Under the pieces are notes generated by a model. The model worked only from the letters and a program-made list of their open reading frames with translations. It was not told where the DNA came from and searched no databases. The translations under genes and the position numbers were made by a program. DNA of 57,105 nucleotides, taken from the NCBI RefSeq assembly GCF_900163625.1, contig NZ_FUIE01000030.1:1-57105 (forward strand), read 5' to 3'. The stretch's first letter is position 1; each line of letters begins with the position of its first letter. This document shows, one piece after another, positions 48,920 through 57,105 of this stretch. This DNA is from Brevundimonas diminuta 3F5N. GTDB taxonomy: Bacteria; Pseudomonadota; Alphaproteobacteria; Caulobacterales; Caulobacteraceae.

Positions 48920-51625
48920 TCAGCCGCTGTTCCTGAGGCCCGCCGCCACGCCGTTGATGGCCAGAAGGATGCCGTTGCTGACGCGCGGGTCGTCGTCGCC
49001 CGCCCGACGCCGGCGGATCAGCTCGATCTGCACATGGTTCAGCGGCTCGACATAGGGCATGCGCTGGCGGATCAGCCGATCCAGTTCGGGCTGGCCGCCC
49101 AGCAGGGCCTGCTGGCCGGTGATCGACAGGACGGCCGCGACGGTGCGGTCCCATTCGGCGCGGATGGCGGCGTAGATGCGTTCGGCCAGGGCGGGGTCGG
49201 GGACCAGTCCGGCGTAGCGGCGCGCGATGGCCATGTCGGCCTTGGCCATCACCATCTCCATGTTCTGGACCACGGTGCGGAAGAAGGGCCACGCCTCGGC
49301 CATGGCGCGCAGTTCGGCCGGGTCTTCGCCCTGAACCGCCGAGCCGAAGCCGAACCAGCCGGGGAGCATGACCCGCGACTGCGACCAACTGAACACCCAC
49401 GGAATGGCGCGCAGATCCTCGATGGCGGGGGAGGTGGTGCGGCTGGCCGGGCGCGAGCCGATCTTCAAGTCGGCGATCTCGGCGATGGGGGTGGCGGCGC
49501 GGAAATAGTCGACGAAGCCGGGCGTTTCATAGACGAGGGCGCGATAGGCCTTCATCGAGGCCGCCGACAGGCGCGCGGCCGTGGCCCCGTGCTCGGCGCT
49601 GTAGCTCGCGTCGGACTGCGGTCCCAGCGAGGCCAGCAGGGTCCCGCAGGTCAGGGCGTCGAGGTTGCGCTGCGCCACCTCCGGCTCGCCGTATTTGTTG
49701 GCGATGACCTCGCCCTGTTCGGTGACGCGGATGCGGCCCGCGACGGTTCCGGCGGGCTGGCCCAGCACGGCCGAGAAGCTGGAGCCGCCGCCGCGCCCGA
49801 CGGCGCCGCCCCGGCCGTGGAACAGTTGCAGCCGCACCCCCGCCGCGCGCGTGACCTCCAGCAGGGCGCGCGAGGCTTCGTGCAGTTCCCAGCCCGAGGT
49901 CAGGTAGGAGCCGTCCTTGTTGCTGTCCGAATAGCCGATCATCACCTCCTGCACTCCGCGCGCTTCGGCCACGGCGAGGGCCGAAGGTTCGGCGAGAACG
50001 CGCTCCAGCGTGGCGCGAGCGGCGCGCAGGTCGTCGATGGTCTCGAACAGGGGGGCGGCCTGAATGGGACAGGCGCCGGGGGCGGCCGGGTCGTAGAGGC
50101 CGACTTCCTTGAGCAGAAGATAGACCTCCAGCATGTCCGAGGCGGCGTCGGTCTTGGACACGATGTGAGTGCGGATCGCCTGCGGACCGAAGATTGAAAG
50201 GGCCTCGGCGGCGGCCTGAAGGATGGCGCGCTCCTTCAGCGTCTCGGCCGCATAGTCGGCGTAGGGCGAGAAGAGGGGGCGGGGGCTGGCCAGTTCGCGC
50301 GCCAGCACGGCCAGGCGTTCGGCTTCGTCCAGAGCGGCGTAGTCGGCGCAGACGCCCGCGACCTTCAGCAGGTCGGCGACCACGCGCTGATGCACGTCGG
50401 AGTTCTGGCGCAGGTCCAGCGTCGCCATGTGGAAGCCGAACACGTCCGCCGCCGTGATCAGCCGCGCCAGCCGATCGTCGGCGAAGACGGCGCCGTGGGT
50501 CTGAACCAGGCTGTCATGCAGGATATTCAGATCGGCGCTGAAGACGCCGGGACCGTCGTAGGGCGGGACGTCGAAGCGGGCCGGGCGCGGCGTCGGCTCG
50601 CCGGTCAGCAGCGGATAGGCGGCCGACAGGCGGGCGTAGATCTGGCTGAGCGCCAGACGATAGGGCTCGTCCGCGCGCTGGATGGAGGCGTCGCCGGACC
50701 CTTGCGCCAGGGCGGCCAGTTCGGGCGTGACGCGGGTCAGGTCGATGGACAGGCTGAGCTCGGCGCCCAGGGCGTGCACCTCGTCCAGATAGAAGCTCAG
50801 CGCCGCGCGGGCCTGGCTGCGGAAGGCGGCGCGCAGGGTCGTGGCGTCGACATTGGGATTGCCGTCGCGGTCGCCGCCGACCCAGGAGCCGATGCGCACG
50901 AAGGGCGCCAGGTCCGGCGCGTCCAGCAGGCGACGCCATTCGGCCAGCTGGGCCGGGGCGACACGCAGGAAGATGCGCTGCAGCCAATCGACGATGGTGT
51001 CGATTTCGTCCTGCACCACCAGGGCCGAGGCGCGGGTCAGCCGCGTGGCCCACAGGATGACGATCTGGCGGCGCAGGGCCGCCTTCAGCGTCTCGGCGTC
51101 GCAGGCGATTCCGTCGCGGTCGCAGCCGTCCAGCAGCTCGCCCACCGCCGTGGTGCGATCGATGACGCTCTTGCGGCGCACCTCGGACGGGTGGGCGGTC
51201 AGCACCGGCGAGATCAGGGCCTGAGCCAGCAGGTCGCGCACGGCGTCCCTGTCGACGCCCGCCTCGGCCAGACGCTTGAGCGCGCCTTCGGGGGTGTCGG
51301 CCCGTTCGCCCGCCTCCGCCTGGGCCTGGGCGCGGCGCTTGCCCGCCCGGTCCTCGGCGACATTGGCCAGCAGGGAGAAGGCGGCGAAACCATGCGTCAG
51401 GCCGATGGCCTGATCCAGCGACAGCTCGCCCAGCAGCCGCTCCAGCTCCGAGGCGTCGTCCGAGGCCGGGTCGCGGTGATAGGCCACCGAGGCCTGCCGC
51501 ACCGCCTCGATGCGATCGTAGAGATCCTGGCCGCCCTCGTCGCGGATCACTTCGCCCAGCAGGGCGCCCAGAAGCCGGACCTCTGCGCGGAGGCGATCAT
51601 GGGGAAAGTCGGGAGCCTGGGTCAT
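48920..51625 (-). CDS. ppc: Phosphoenolpyruvate carboxylase
   Basis: Ppc adds bicarbonate to PEP to make oxaloacetate and refill the TCA cycle. The 901 residues contain the catalytic-His motif TAHPSEVRRKS near 157, the signature GYSDSNKDGSYLTSGW near 565 and the glycine loop FHGRGGAVGRGGG near 604. The C-terminus reads NGILLAINGVAAGLRNSG. The length matches the bacterial family. Start ATG at 51625. No gene overlaps it. Confidence 0.96.
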   Translation of the reverse strand: MTQAPDFPHDRLRAEVRLLGALLGEVIRDEGGQDLYDRIEAVRQASVAYHRDPASDDASELERLLGELSLDQAIGLTHGFAAFSLLANVAEDRAGKRRAQAQAEAGERADTPEGALKRLAEAGVDRDAVRDLLAQALISPVLTAHPSEVRRKSVIDRTTAVGELLDGCDRDGIACDAETLKAALRRQIVILWATRLTRASALVVQDEIDTIVDWLQRIFLRVAPAQLAEWRRLLDAPDLAPFVRIGSWVGGDRDGNPNVDATTLRAAFRSQARAALSFYLDEVHALGAELSLSIDLTRVTPELAALAQGSGDASIQRADEPYRLALSQIYARLSAAYPLLTGEPTPRPARFDVPPYDGPGVFSADLNILHDSLVQTHGAVFADDRLARLITAADVFGFHMATLDLRQNSDVHQRVVADLLKVAGVCADYAALDEAERLAVLARELASPRPLFSPYADYAAETLKERAILQAAAEALSIFGPQAIRTHIVSKTDAASDMLEVYLLLKEVGLYDPAAPGACPIQAAPLFETIDDLRAARATLERVLAEPSALAVAEARGVQEVMIGYSDSNKDGSYLTSGWELHEASRALLEVTRAAGVRLQLFHGRGGAVGRGGGSSFSAVLGQPAGTVAGRIRVTEQGEVIANKYGEPEVAQRNLDALTCGTLLASLGPQSDASYSAEHGATAARLSAASMKAYRALVYETPGFVDYFRAATPIAEIADLKIGSRPASRTTSPAIEDLRAIPWVFSWSQSRVMLPGWFGFGSAVQGEDPAELRAMAEAWPFFRTVVQNMEMVMAKADMAIARRYAGLVPDPALAERIYAAIRAEWDRTVAAVLSITGQQALLGGQPELDRLIRQRMPYVEPLNHVQIELIRRRRAGDDDPRVSNGILLAINGVAAGLRNSG

Positions 51626-51937
51626 GGTCGTCTCTCAGCGGGGAGGCCGGACAGGAACCGTATCAGTGGAATCCGAGCGCGCCAGTCCATGCTGCAACGC
51701 AGAAACCCTTTGTGTGGTCGCCTTTCGTCGCGAGAAACGGAGTCGACATCACCTTGCTTTTCCGCCATAAGCCGCGACTTCCGGCGCAATTGAACCTGCG
51801 CCTCCACCATCACGACCCCTGATTGTCTTCAGGACGAGGATGGAGAGGGCCTCTGTCGACGTGATCGTTCGCAGAGGTCGCCCGCCTATGGGCGTTTCTC
51901 ACGGAGGCTTAAGGCCCAGGCGCATGAAAGGGTTTGA
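51626..51937. other. Intergenic region between ppc and ffh
   Basis: This 312-base gap holds the promoters of two divergent genes. An 8-bp hairpin GGCCTCTG/CAGAGGTC (51848-51879, one G-U) and a small stem GCCC/GGGC (51880-51893) lie in the ffh leader. No gene, tRNA or 4.5S RNA is recognised. Confidence 0.5.
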
Positions 51938-53461
51938 ATGTTCGAGGCTCTGAACGAGCGACTGACAGGCGTCTTCGACCGGATCACCGGGCGCGGCGCC
52001 CTGTCCGAAAAGGATGTCGAGGAGGCCCTGCGCGAGGTCCGCGTCGCCCTGCTCGAGGCCGACGTCGCCCTGCCGGTGGTCAAGGACTTCATCGCCCGCG
52101 CCAAGACGGCCGCGACCGGCGAAGACGTCATCCGCGCGGTCAAGCCCGCCGATCAGGTCATCAAGATCGTCTATGACGGCCTGGTCGACATGCTGGGCGG
52201 CGAAGAGCCGGTTCCGCTGAACACCAATGCGACCCCGCCCGCCGTCGTGCTGATGGCCGGTCTGCAGGGTTCGGGCAAGACGACGACCTCGGCCAAGCTG
52301 GCCCTGCGTCTGTCGAAGTTCGACAAGAAGAAGGTCATGATGGCCTCGCTGGACACGCGTCGTCCGGCGGCCATGGAACAGCTGGCCACCCTGGGCCAGC
52401 AGATCGAGGTCGCGACCCTGCCCATCGTGGCAGGCGAGAGCGCGGTCCAGATCACCCGCCGCGCGCTTCAGTCGGCCAAGCTTCAGGGCTTCGACGTCCT
52501 GATCCTCGACACCGCCGGCCGCATCACCCTGGACGAAGGGCTGATGAATGAGGTGGCCGAGGTCGCCGAGATCGCCCAGCCGGTCGAAACCCTGCTGGTC
52601 GCCGACAGCCTGACGGGTCAGGACGCGGTGCGCACCGCCGCCGCCTTCCACGAACGTCTGCCCCTGACGGGTCTGGTGCTGACCCGCGCCGACGGCGACG
52701 GGCGCGGCGGCGCCATGCTGTCGATGCGCGCCGTCACCGGCCTGCCGATCAAATATCTGGGCGCGGGCGAAAAGGTCGATGCGCTGGACGTCTTCGACGC
52801 CCGCCGCGTCGCCGGCCGCATCCTGGGTCAGGGGGACATCGTCGCCCTGGTCGAGAAGGCCGCGGGCGAGCTGGACCAGGCCAAGGCCGAGAAGATGGCC
52901 CGCAAGCTGGCCAAGGGTCAGTTCGATCTGGACGACCTGGCCGGTCAGCTGAACCAGATGAAGAAGATGGGCGGTCTTCAGGGCATCATGGGCCTGCTGC
53001 CCGGCGTGGCCAAGATGAAGGCCCAGATGGCCGAGAACAACGTCTCGGACAAGCTGATCGACCGCCAGCTGGCCGTCATCTCCTCGATGACCAAGGCCGA
53101 GCGCAAGAAGCCGGACCTGCTGAACGCCAGCCGCAAGAAGCGCGTGGCCAAGGGCGCCGGCGTTGACGTCCAGGACATCAACCGCCTGCTGAAGCAGCAT
53201 CGGCAGATGGCCGATATGGTCAAGTCGCTGTCCAAGGGCGGCGGCAAGAACCTGCAGAAGATGGCCTCCATGATGGGCGGCCTGCCCGGCATGGGCGGCG
53301 GCGGTCCCGACATGAACCGTCTGAAGGCGCTGGGCGGCGGCAAGATGCCGGAGCCCTCGGCCGATGAAATGAAAGCCATTCAGGACCGCCTGGCGGGTCT
53401 GGGCGGCGGACAACTTCCGGGAGGCCTTCCGGGTCTGCCGGGCTTCCCCAAAAAGAAATAA
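51938..53461 (+). CDS. ffh: Signal recognition particle protein Ffh
   Basis: Ffh binds 4.5S RNA and signal sequences to target proteins to the membrane. The 507-residue protein has the N domain (1-90) and the GTPase G domain with GLQGSGKTTT near 107, DTAGRI near 190 and TRADGDGRGG near 247. The Met-rich M domain (about 300-450) is followed by a Gly/Pro/Met-rich tail. It heads ffh-rpsP-rimM; rpsP begins 24 bases after. Confidence 0.97.
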   Translation: MFEALNERLTGVFDRITGRGALSEKDVEEALREVRVALLEADVALPVVKDFIARAKTAATGEDVIRAVKPADQVIKIVYDGLVDMLGGEEPVPLNTNATPPAVVLMAGLQGSGKTTTSAKLALRLSKFDKKKVMMASLDTRRPAAMEQLATLGQQIEVATLPIVAGESAVQITRRALQSAKLQGFDVLILDTAGRITLDEGLMNEVAEVAEIAQPVETLLVADSLTGQDAVRTAAAFHERLPLTGLVLTRADGDGRGGAMLSMRAVTGLPIKYLGAGEKVDALDVFDARRVAGRILGQGDIVALVEKAAGELDQAKAEKMARKLAKGQFDLDDLAGQLNQMKKMGGLQGIMGLLPGVAKMKAQMAENNVSDKLIDRQLAVISSMTKAERKKPDLLNASRKKRVAKGAGVDVQDINRLLKQHRQMADMVKSLSKGGGKNLQKMASMMGGLPGMGGGGPDMNRLKALGGGKMPEPSADEMKAIQDRLAGLGGGQLPGGLPGLPGFPKKK

Positions 53462-53485
53462 CGACCTTCTGGAAAGAGACTGAAA

Positions 53486-53992
53486 ATGCTGAAGATTCGT
53501 CTGGCCCGCGGCGGCGCCAAGAAGCGCCCCTACTACCACATCGTCATCGCCGACTCGCACAGCCCGCGCGACGGCAAGTTCATCGAGCGCGTCGGCAGCT
53601 ACAACCCGATGCTGCCGAAGGACAGCGCCACCCCGCGCGTCGTCCTGAAGCAGGAGCGCATCCTGGAATGGCTGGTCAAGGGCGCTCAGCCGACCGACCG
53701 CGTCGCCCGCTTCCTGTCGCAGGACGAAGTTCTGGGCGCCAAGGTCAAGTGGACCCAGGGCAACAACCCCAAGAAGGCCGAGCCGGGCAAGAAGGCCCAA
53801 GAACGCGCCGCCGAGCGCGCGCAGCGCGAAGCCGACCGCCTGGAAGCCGAAGCCGCCGCCAAGGCCGAGGCCGCTGAAGCCGCCGCCGCCGCCGCTGCTG
53901 CTCCGGCCGTGGAAGAAGCGCCTGCTGAAGAAGCTCCTGCGGCTGAAGCGGCTGCTGAAGTCGCCGCTGAGACGACCGAAGAGCAGGCCTGA
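53486..53992 (+). CDS. rpsP: 30S ribosomal protein S16 with long acidic tail
   Basis: The first 85 residues are normal S16 ([35 protein letters not shown]). They are followed by an 80-residue Ala/Glu/Lys-rich extension, likely a long helix turning acidic at the end. E. coli S16 is 82 residues; extended tails are known in alphaproteobacteria. It is in the ffh operon. A strong terminator follows. Confidence 0.95.
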   Translation: MLKIRLARGGAKKRPYYHIVIADSHSPRDGKFIERVGSYNPMLPKDSATPRVVLKQERILEWLVKGAQPTDRVARFLSQDEVLGAKVKWTQGNNPKKAEPGKKAQERAAERAQREADRLEAEAAAKAEAAEAAAAAAAAPAVEEAPAEEAPAAEAAAEVAAETTEEQA

Positions 53993-54007
53993 GCCTTATC
54001 TCTTCAT

Positions 54008-54064
54008 CCGGCCATGGCCGGTTGAAACGGGAAAGCAGCGTCCTTTCGGGGCGCTGCTTTTCTG
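54008..54064 (+). terminator. Palindrome and intrinsic terminator between rpsP and rimM
   Basis: A perfect palindrome CCGGCCATGGCCGG (54008-54021) is followed by the stem AAAGCAGCG/CGCTGCTTT (54032-54060, extended by inner pairs) and TTTTC. rimM starts 39 bases later, so the terminator must be partial or rimM has its own promoter. Confidence 0.8.
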
Positions 54065-54102
54065 CTATCTGGACCCATCGCATCGGCAAACGGAGCCTGG
54101 TC

Positions 54103-54630
54103 ATGAGCAGCGAAGACAGACTGATCCTGGTCGGCCAGATCGGCGGCGCCTTCGGGGTGAAGGGCGAGGTGCGGATCAGCGCCTATACCGCCGACGCCAT
54201 GGCCCTGGTCGGCTATTCGCCGCTGCTAGGCGCCGACGGAAAGCCCGTGCTGACGTTGATTTCCGCGCGGCCGGACAAGGCGGGCGTGGTGGCGCGGGTC
54301 AAGGAGATCGCCACCAAGGAAGAGGCTGACGCCCGGCGCGGACAGAAGCTGTTCGTCACCCGCGACGCCCTGCCTGAGCCGGACGAGGACGAGTTCTACC
54401 TGACCGACCTGGTCGGTCTGGAGGCGCGCGATCCGGCCGATGTGGTGCTGGGCAAGGTGAAGTCGGTCCAGAATTTCGGCGCCGACGACATGCTGGAGAT
54501 CGCCCCGGCCGAGGGCGGCCCGACCTGGTATCTGCCCTTCACCCGCGAGGCGGCGCCGGAACTGCACATCAGCGAGGGCTGGCTGCGCATCGTCCGCCCG
54601 ACCGAAGTGAGCGACCGCGACGAAGACTGA
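54103..54630 (+). CDS. rimM: Ribosome maturation factor RimM
   Basis: RimM assists 30S head assembly. The 175-residue protein has the N-terminal beta barrel (LVGQIGGAFGVKGEVRISAY) and the PRC barrel (FYLTDLVGLEAR, with WYLPFTREAAPE). The start is ATG at 54103; an upstream frame to 54022 would run through the terminator. In most bacteria trmD follows; here a glutathione S-transferase gene does. Confidence 0.94.
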   Translation: MSSEDRLILVGQIGGAFGVKGEVRISAYTADAMALVGYSPLLGADGKPVLTLISARPDKAGVVARVKEIATKEEADARRGQKLFVTRDALPEPDEDEFYLTDLVGLEARDPADVVLGKVKSVQNFGADDMLEIAPAEGGPTWYLPFTREAAPELHISEGWLRIVRPTEVSDRDED

Positions 54631-54713
54631 GGCGTAGACATTCGCCGCATCAACGGTTGCGGATTGCGGCGACGTTTCCAACATGAATGGGGTCACACCA
54701 GCCGGAGCGCCCC

Positions 54714-55427
54714 ATGGCCGACCTGTCCGCCTTTCCCGTCACCCGTCAGTTTCCGCCGCAGCATCCCGACCGGCTGCAACTTTATTCGCTGGCGACGCCC
54801 AATGGGGTGAAGGTCTCCATCCTGTTGGAGGAGCTGGGCCTGCCCTATGAGGCGCACCTGGTCGATATCAGCAAGGACGAGACCTGGACGCCCGAGTTCC
54901 TGTCGTTGAACCCCAACGGCAAGATTCCCGCCATCATCGACCCCGACGGTCCGGGCGGAAAGCCGTTGGCCCTGTTCGAGTCGGGGGCCATCCTGGTCTA
55001 TCTGGCGGAGAAGGCGGGACGCTTCCTGCCGACCGATCCGGCGGCGCGCTATGAGACGCTGCAGTGGGTCTTCTTCCAGATGGCGGCCATCGGTCCGATG
55101 TTCGGCCAGGTCGGCTTCTTCCACAAATATGCGGGTCGCGAATTCGAGGACAAGCGGCCGCGTGATCGCTACGTCGCGGAATCGCGCCGTCTGCTGGGGG
55201 TTCTGGAAGGGCGGCTCGCCAATAAAGGGGGAGAGCCCCGGACCTGGATCATGGGCGACGACTACACCATCGCCGACATCGCCATCTTGGGCTGGGTGCG
55301 GAACCTGGTCGAGCATTATGGCGCTGGCGAACTGGTTGGCTATGCGGACTTTCCGCGCGTGGCGGCCTGGCTGGCGCGCGGGCTAGCCCGACCGGCTGTG
55401 CAGCGGGGCCTGAGCGTCCCGGCATAG
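54714..55427 (+). CDS. Glutathione S-transferase family protein (YfcG/YghU-like)
   Basis: The 237-residue cytoplasmic protein has a thioredoxin-like N-domain with LYSLATPNGVKVSILLEE (the T28-P-N motif of nu-class enzymes) and NPNGKIPAI near 69. An all-helical C-domain contains VFFQMAAIGPMFGQ near 121 and YTIADIAILGWV. Nu-class GSTs reduce disulfides with two bound glutathiones instead of conjugating. ATG at 54714 is chosen over a start 9 codons upstream. Confidence 0.88.
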   Translation: MADLSAFPVTRQFPPQHPDRLQLYSLATPNGVKVSILLEELGLPYEAHLVDISKDETWTPEFLSLNPNGKIPAIIDPDGPGGKPLALFESGAILVYLAEKAGRFLPTDPAARYETLQWVFFQMAAIGPMFGQVGFFHKYAGREFEDKRPRDRYVAESRRLLGVLEGRLANKGGEPRTWIMGDDYTIADIAILGWVRNLVEHYGAGELVGYADFPRVAAWLARGLARPAVQRGLSVPA

Positions 55428-55478
55428 CCGTAAGACGAGATTGCGGGGGCGGGCGGTGCGCCGCGCCCCCGCGCACGC

Positions 55479-55652
55479 TCAGACTTCTTCGGTCGGGGCG
55501 TCGCCGACGTACTTCTTGATCGACTCGATGGCGCGTTTGGCGCCCGACTTGTCGGAATAGCCCTCGGTCGAGAAGATGATCTCGGAGTTGTATTTGAACC
55601 GGACGCGGAACTCGCCGGCCTTGTCCTGATAGACTTCGAACTTGTGCGCCAT
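55479..55652 (-). CDS. YegP-family (DUF1508) small protein
   Basis: The 57-residue protein is one DUF1508 unit, with FEVYQDKAGEFRVRFKYNSE and SAKRAIESIKK-like spacing (SGAKRAIESIKKY). E. coli YegP has two such units. Function unknown. The ATG at 55652 is the first Met of the unit; a much longer frame upstream is an antisense artefact over benE. Confidence 0.85.
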   Translation of the reverse strand: MAHKFEVYQDKAGEFRVRFKYNSEIIFSTEGYSDKSGAKRAIESIKKYVGDAPTEEV

Positions 55653-55753
55653 GATCGTCTCGCTCTGACGGCCGCCAGTCGGCCAAGGCGAAGAAGCTGC
55701 CACGGCCTCGCTCGGGCCGTAAAGGGCGCGAAATGTAAAAGGCCGTGAGGCGC

Positions 55754-56926
55754 TCAGCCGCGCGCGGGAATCCAGCGTCGCGCCGCCAGGGCCAGGAAGC
55801 CGACCGCCAGCCCCCAGAAGGCCGAGCCGACGCCGAATAGAGCCACGCCCGACGCCGTGGCGGCGAAGGTCAGGACGGCGGCCTCGCGATCCTTGGCCTC
55901 GCCCATCATGGCGCCCAGCGATCCGGTCAGCGGCGCGATCAGGGCCAGGCCGGTGATGACGGCCAGCGCTCCGGTCGGCATGGCGATGAACAGGCCCGCC
56001 AGCGGCGCCGCGAACAGGGCGACGACCAGGTAGAACAGGCCGTAGATCACGCCCACGGTCCAGCGCTTCGTCGCATCGGGATGGGCGTCCGGTCCGGTGC
56101 AGATGGCGGCGGTGATGGCGGCTAGGTTGACGCCGTGCGCCCCGAACGGCGCCAGCAGGGTGCTGGTCAGACCGCCCCAGAAGATCAGCTTTCCGGCGGG
56201 CGGTGCGTAGCCTGCGGCCCTCAGCACCACCAGTCCGGGCAGGTTCTGCGACGCCAGCGTCACCAGATACAGCGGCAGGGCCAGGCTGACCGCCGCCTTC
56301 CAGTCGAAGGCGGGCATGACCGGCGACAGGGCGCCGAACAGGCCGGTTCCCTCGGGCAGGGCGACCTGACCGCGCACGGCCAGCACGGCGAAGGCGGCGA
56401 CCAGAACGGCGGGCAGGGACCAGGCGGGCGCCAGTCGACGCATGACCAGAAAGACCAGCAGCAGCCCCGCCGCCAGCATCAGATCGGTCGGAAACACCAG
56501 GAACAGCTTGAGGCAGAAGGGCAGCAGCACCCCCGCCAGCATGGCCGAGGCGACGGCCGCCGGAATGCGCTCGGCCAGCCGGCCCAGCGCCGGGACCAGT
56601 CCGGTCAGCACCATCATCAGCCCGGCGATGACGAAGGCGCCCACGGCCGTCGACCAGCCGAGGCCGAGCGTCGAGGCCGCCAGCAGGGCCGCCCCCGGCG
56701 TCGACCAGGCCAGCACCACGGGCATCTTCAGCCGCCAGCTCAACACCGCACCGGGCAGGCCGATGCCCAGGCACAGGGCGGTGACCATGGAGATGATCTG
56801 GCCGGGCGACGCGCCCATGGCCTGTCCCGCCTGAACCACCAGCGCGACTGTGCCGCCGAAGCCGACGACGGTCGCCACGGCGGCGGCCGAGAAACTGGCG
56901 GGAGGAGGCAGGCGCACGGAACTCAT
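55754..56926 (-). CDS. benE: BenE-family benzoate/H+ symporter
   Basis: This 390-residue membrane protein has about 11-12 hydrophobic helices. Family segments are STPGAALLA near 74, LASQNLPGLVVLRAAGY near 225, and the helix region with GAHGVNLAAITAAICTG near 266. The family moves benzoate with protons, but the substrate here is inferred only; no benzoate catabolic gene is in the window. The start is ATG at 56926. Confidence 0.88.
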   Translation of the reverse strand: MSSVRLPPPASFSAAAVATVVGFGGTVALVVQAGQAMGASPGQIISMVTALCLGIGLPGAVLSWRLKMPVVLAWSTPGAALLAASTLGLGWSTAVGAFVIAGLMMVLTGLVPALGRLAERIPAAVASAMLAGVLLPFCLKLFLVFPTDLMLAAGLLLVFLVMRRLAPAWSLPAVLVAAFAVLAVRGQVALPEGTGLFGALSPVMPAFDWKAAVSLALPLYLVTLASQNLPGLVVLRAAGYAPPAGKLIFWGGLTSTLLAPFGAHGVNLAAITAAICTGPDAHPDATKRWTVGVIYGLFYLVVALFAAPLAGLFIAMPTGALAVITGLALIAPLTGSLGAMMGEAKDREAAVLTFAATASGVALFGVGSAFWGLAVGFLALAARRWIPARG

Positions 56927-56979
56927 GCGCTCAAGCTAGGCCGGGCGGCGGGAGCCTGAAAGCGGAAATACGCCTTTCG

Positions 56980-57105
56980 CCGCTCATCCCGGCGGACGCC
57001 GGGACCCAGTAAGAGCCAAGGACGCGCACCTCAGATCAGCGCCTCAATCCCGGCGGCGTGGATGAAGCCAAAGCACTGGGTCCCGGCGTCCGCCGGGATG
57101 AGCGG
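56980..57105 (-). repeat. Dispersed two-armed palindromic element, copy A4 (inverted)
   Basis: Here the left arm (56981-57016) ends CCAGTAAGAGCC and the right arm (57067-57105) begins GCCAAAGCACTGGG. This is the opposite order to copies A1 and A2, so the whole element is in reverse orientation. It ends at the window edge. Confidence 0.85.

Noticed and set aside
55653..56774. Long frame fused to the YegP-like gene
   Set aside because: It is an alternative frame on the same strand as benE; the YegP unit alone is complete.

Overview
The window is GC-rich chromosomal DNA whose gene content and protein sequences suggest a member of the Caulobacterales, most like Brevundimonas or a close relative. 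Pointers are the alphaproteobacterial forms of NusA, IF-2 and DnaJ, a YlxR/L7Ae-type fusion, a DUF1674 (SDHAF4) protein, a two-domain glutamine-dependent NadE, and hrcA-grpE separate from dnaK-dnaJ. This assignment is inference from protein families; no 16S gene is present. I recognise 55 protein genes and see no tRNA, rRNA, CRISPR array, transposase or prophage gene. The long antisense ORFs are GC-driven shadows.

Layout. 1-3.4 kb: nadE, a secreted double-DUF4168 protein and a PhnA-like protein. 3.4-8.3 kb: a divergent sugar locus, with an alpha/beta hydrolase, a GmhB-type phosphatase and an AGE-family isomerase on the minus strand and a sugar-nucleotide aminotransferase plus dehydrogenase on the plus strand. 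8.3-15.3 kb: MaoC hydratase and threonine/serine dehydratase, divergent from glpK and an overlapping phosphotransferase, then an Rrf2 regulator, SDR, MarC and pyrF. A near-perfect ParB-binding (parS-like) palindrome lies just after pyrF. 15.4-19.3 kb: a heptad-repeat secreted protein, DUF1674, htpX, trmB and a membrane protein.

19.4-32.3 kb: the translation and RNA-metabolism cluster rimP-nusA-ylxR-infB, then an inserted block (terminator, repeat, antisense methyltransferase, two further genes), then rbfA-truB-rpsO-pnp. 32.6-41.6 kb: lipoprotein, RNase PH, hrcA-grpE, dienelactone hydrolase, AlkB, dnaK, dnaJ-dapB. dnaK and dnaJ each carry a matching sigma-32-like promoter with an intrinsic terminator between them. 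41.7-48.9 kb: a blue-light BLUF protein behind coaBC-dut, a lipoprotein with a toxin-like domain, murI, an M3 peptidase lipoprotein and corA. 48.9-57.1 kb: ppc, ffh-rpsP-rimM (without trmD next), a GST, a YegP-like protein and a BenE transporter.

Between the genes are at least three dispersed palindromic repeat families. One is an asymmetric two-armed element of about 120-127 bp, present in both orientations. One is a short hairpin concentrated at gene 3' ends. One is a long inverted repeat with a CTCCCC/GGGGAG core. There is also a singleton MITE-like element upstream of trmB. No single gene cluster looks like an undescribed defence or biosynthetic system. The most noteworthy signals are the parS-like site, the repeat architecture, the toxin-like lipoprotein, the heptad-repeat protein and the regulatory hairpins.
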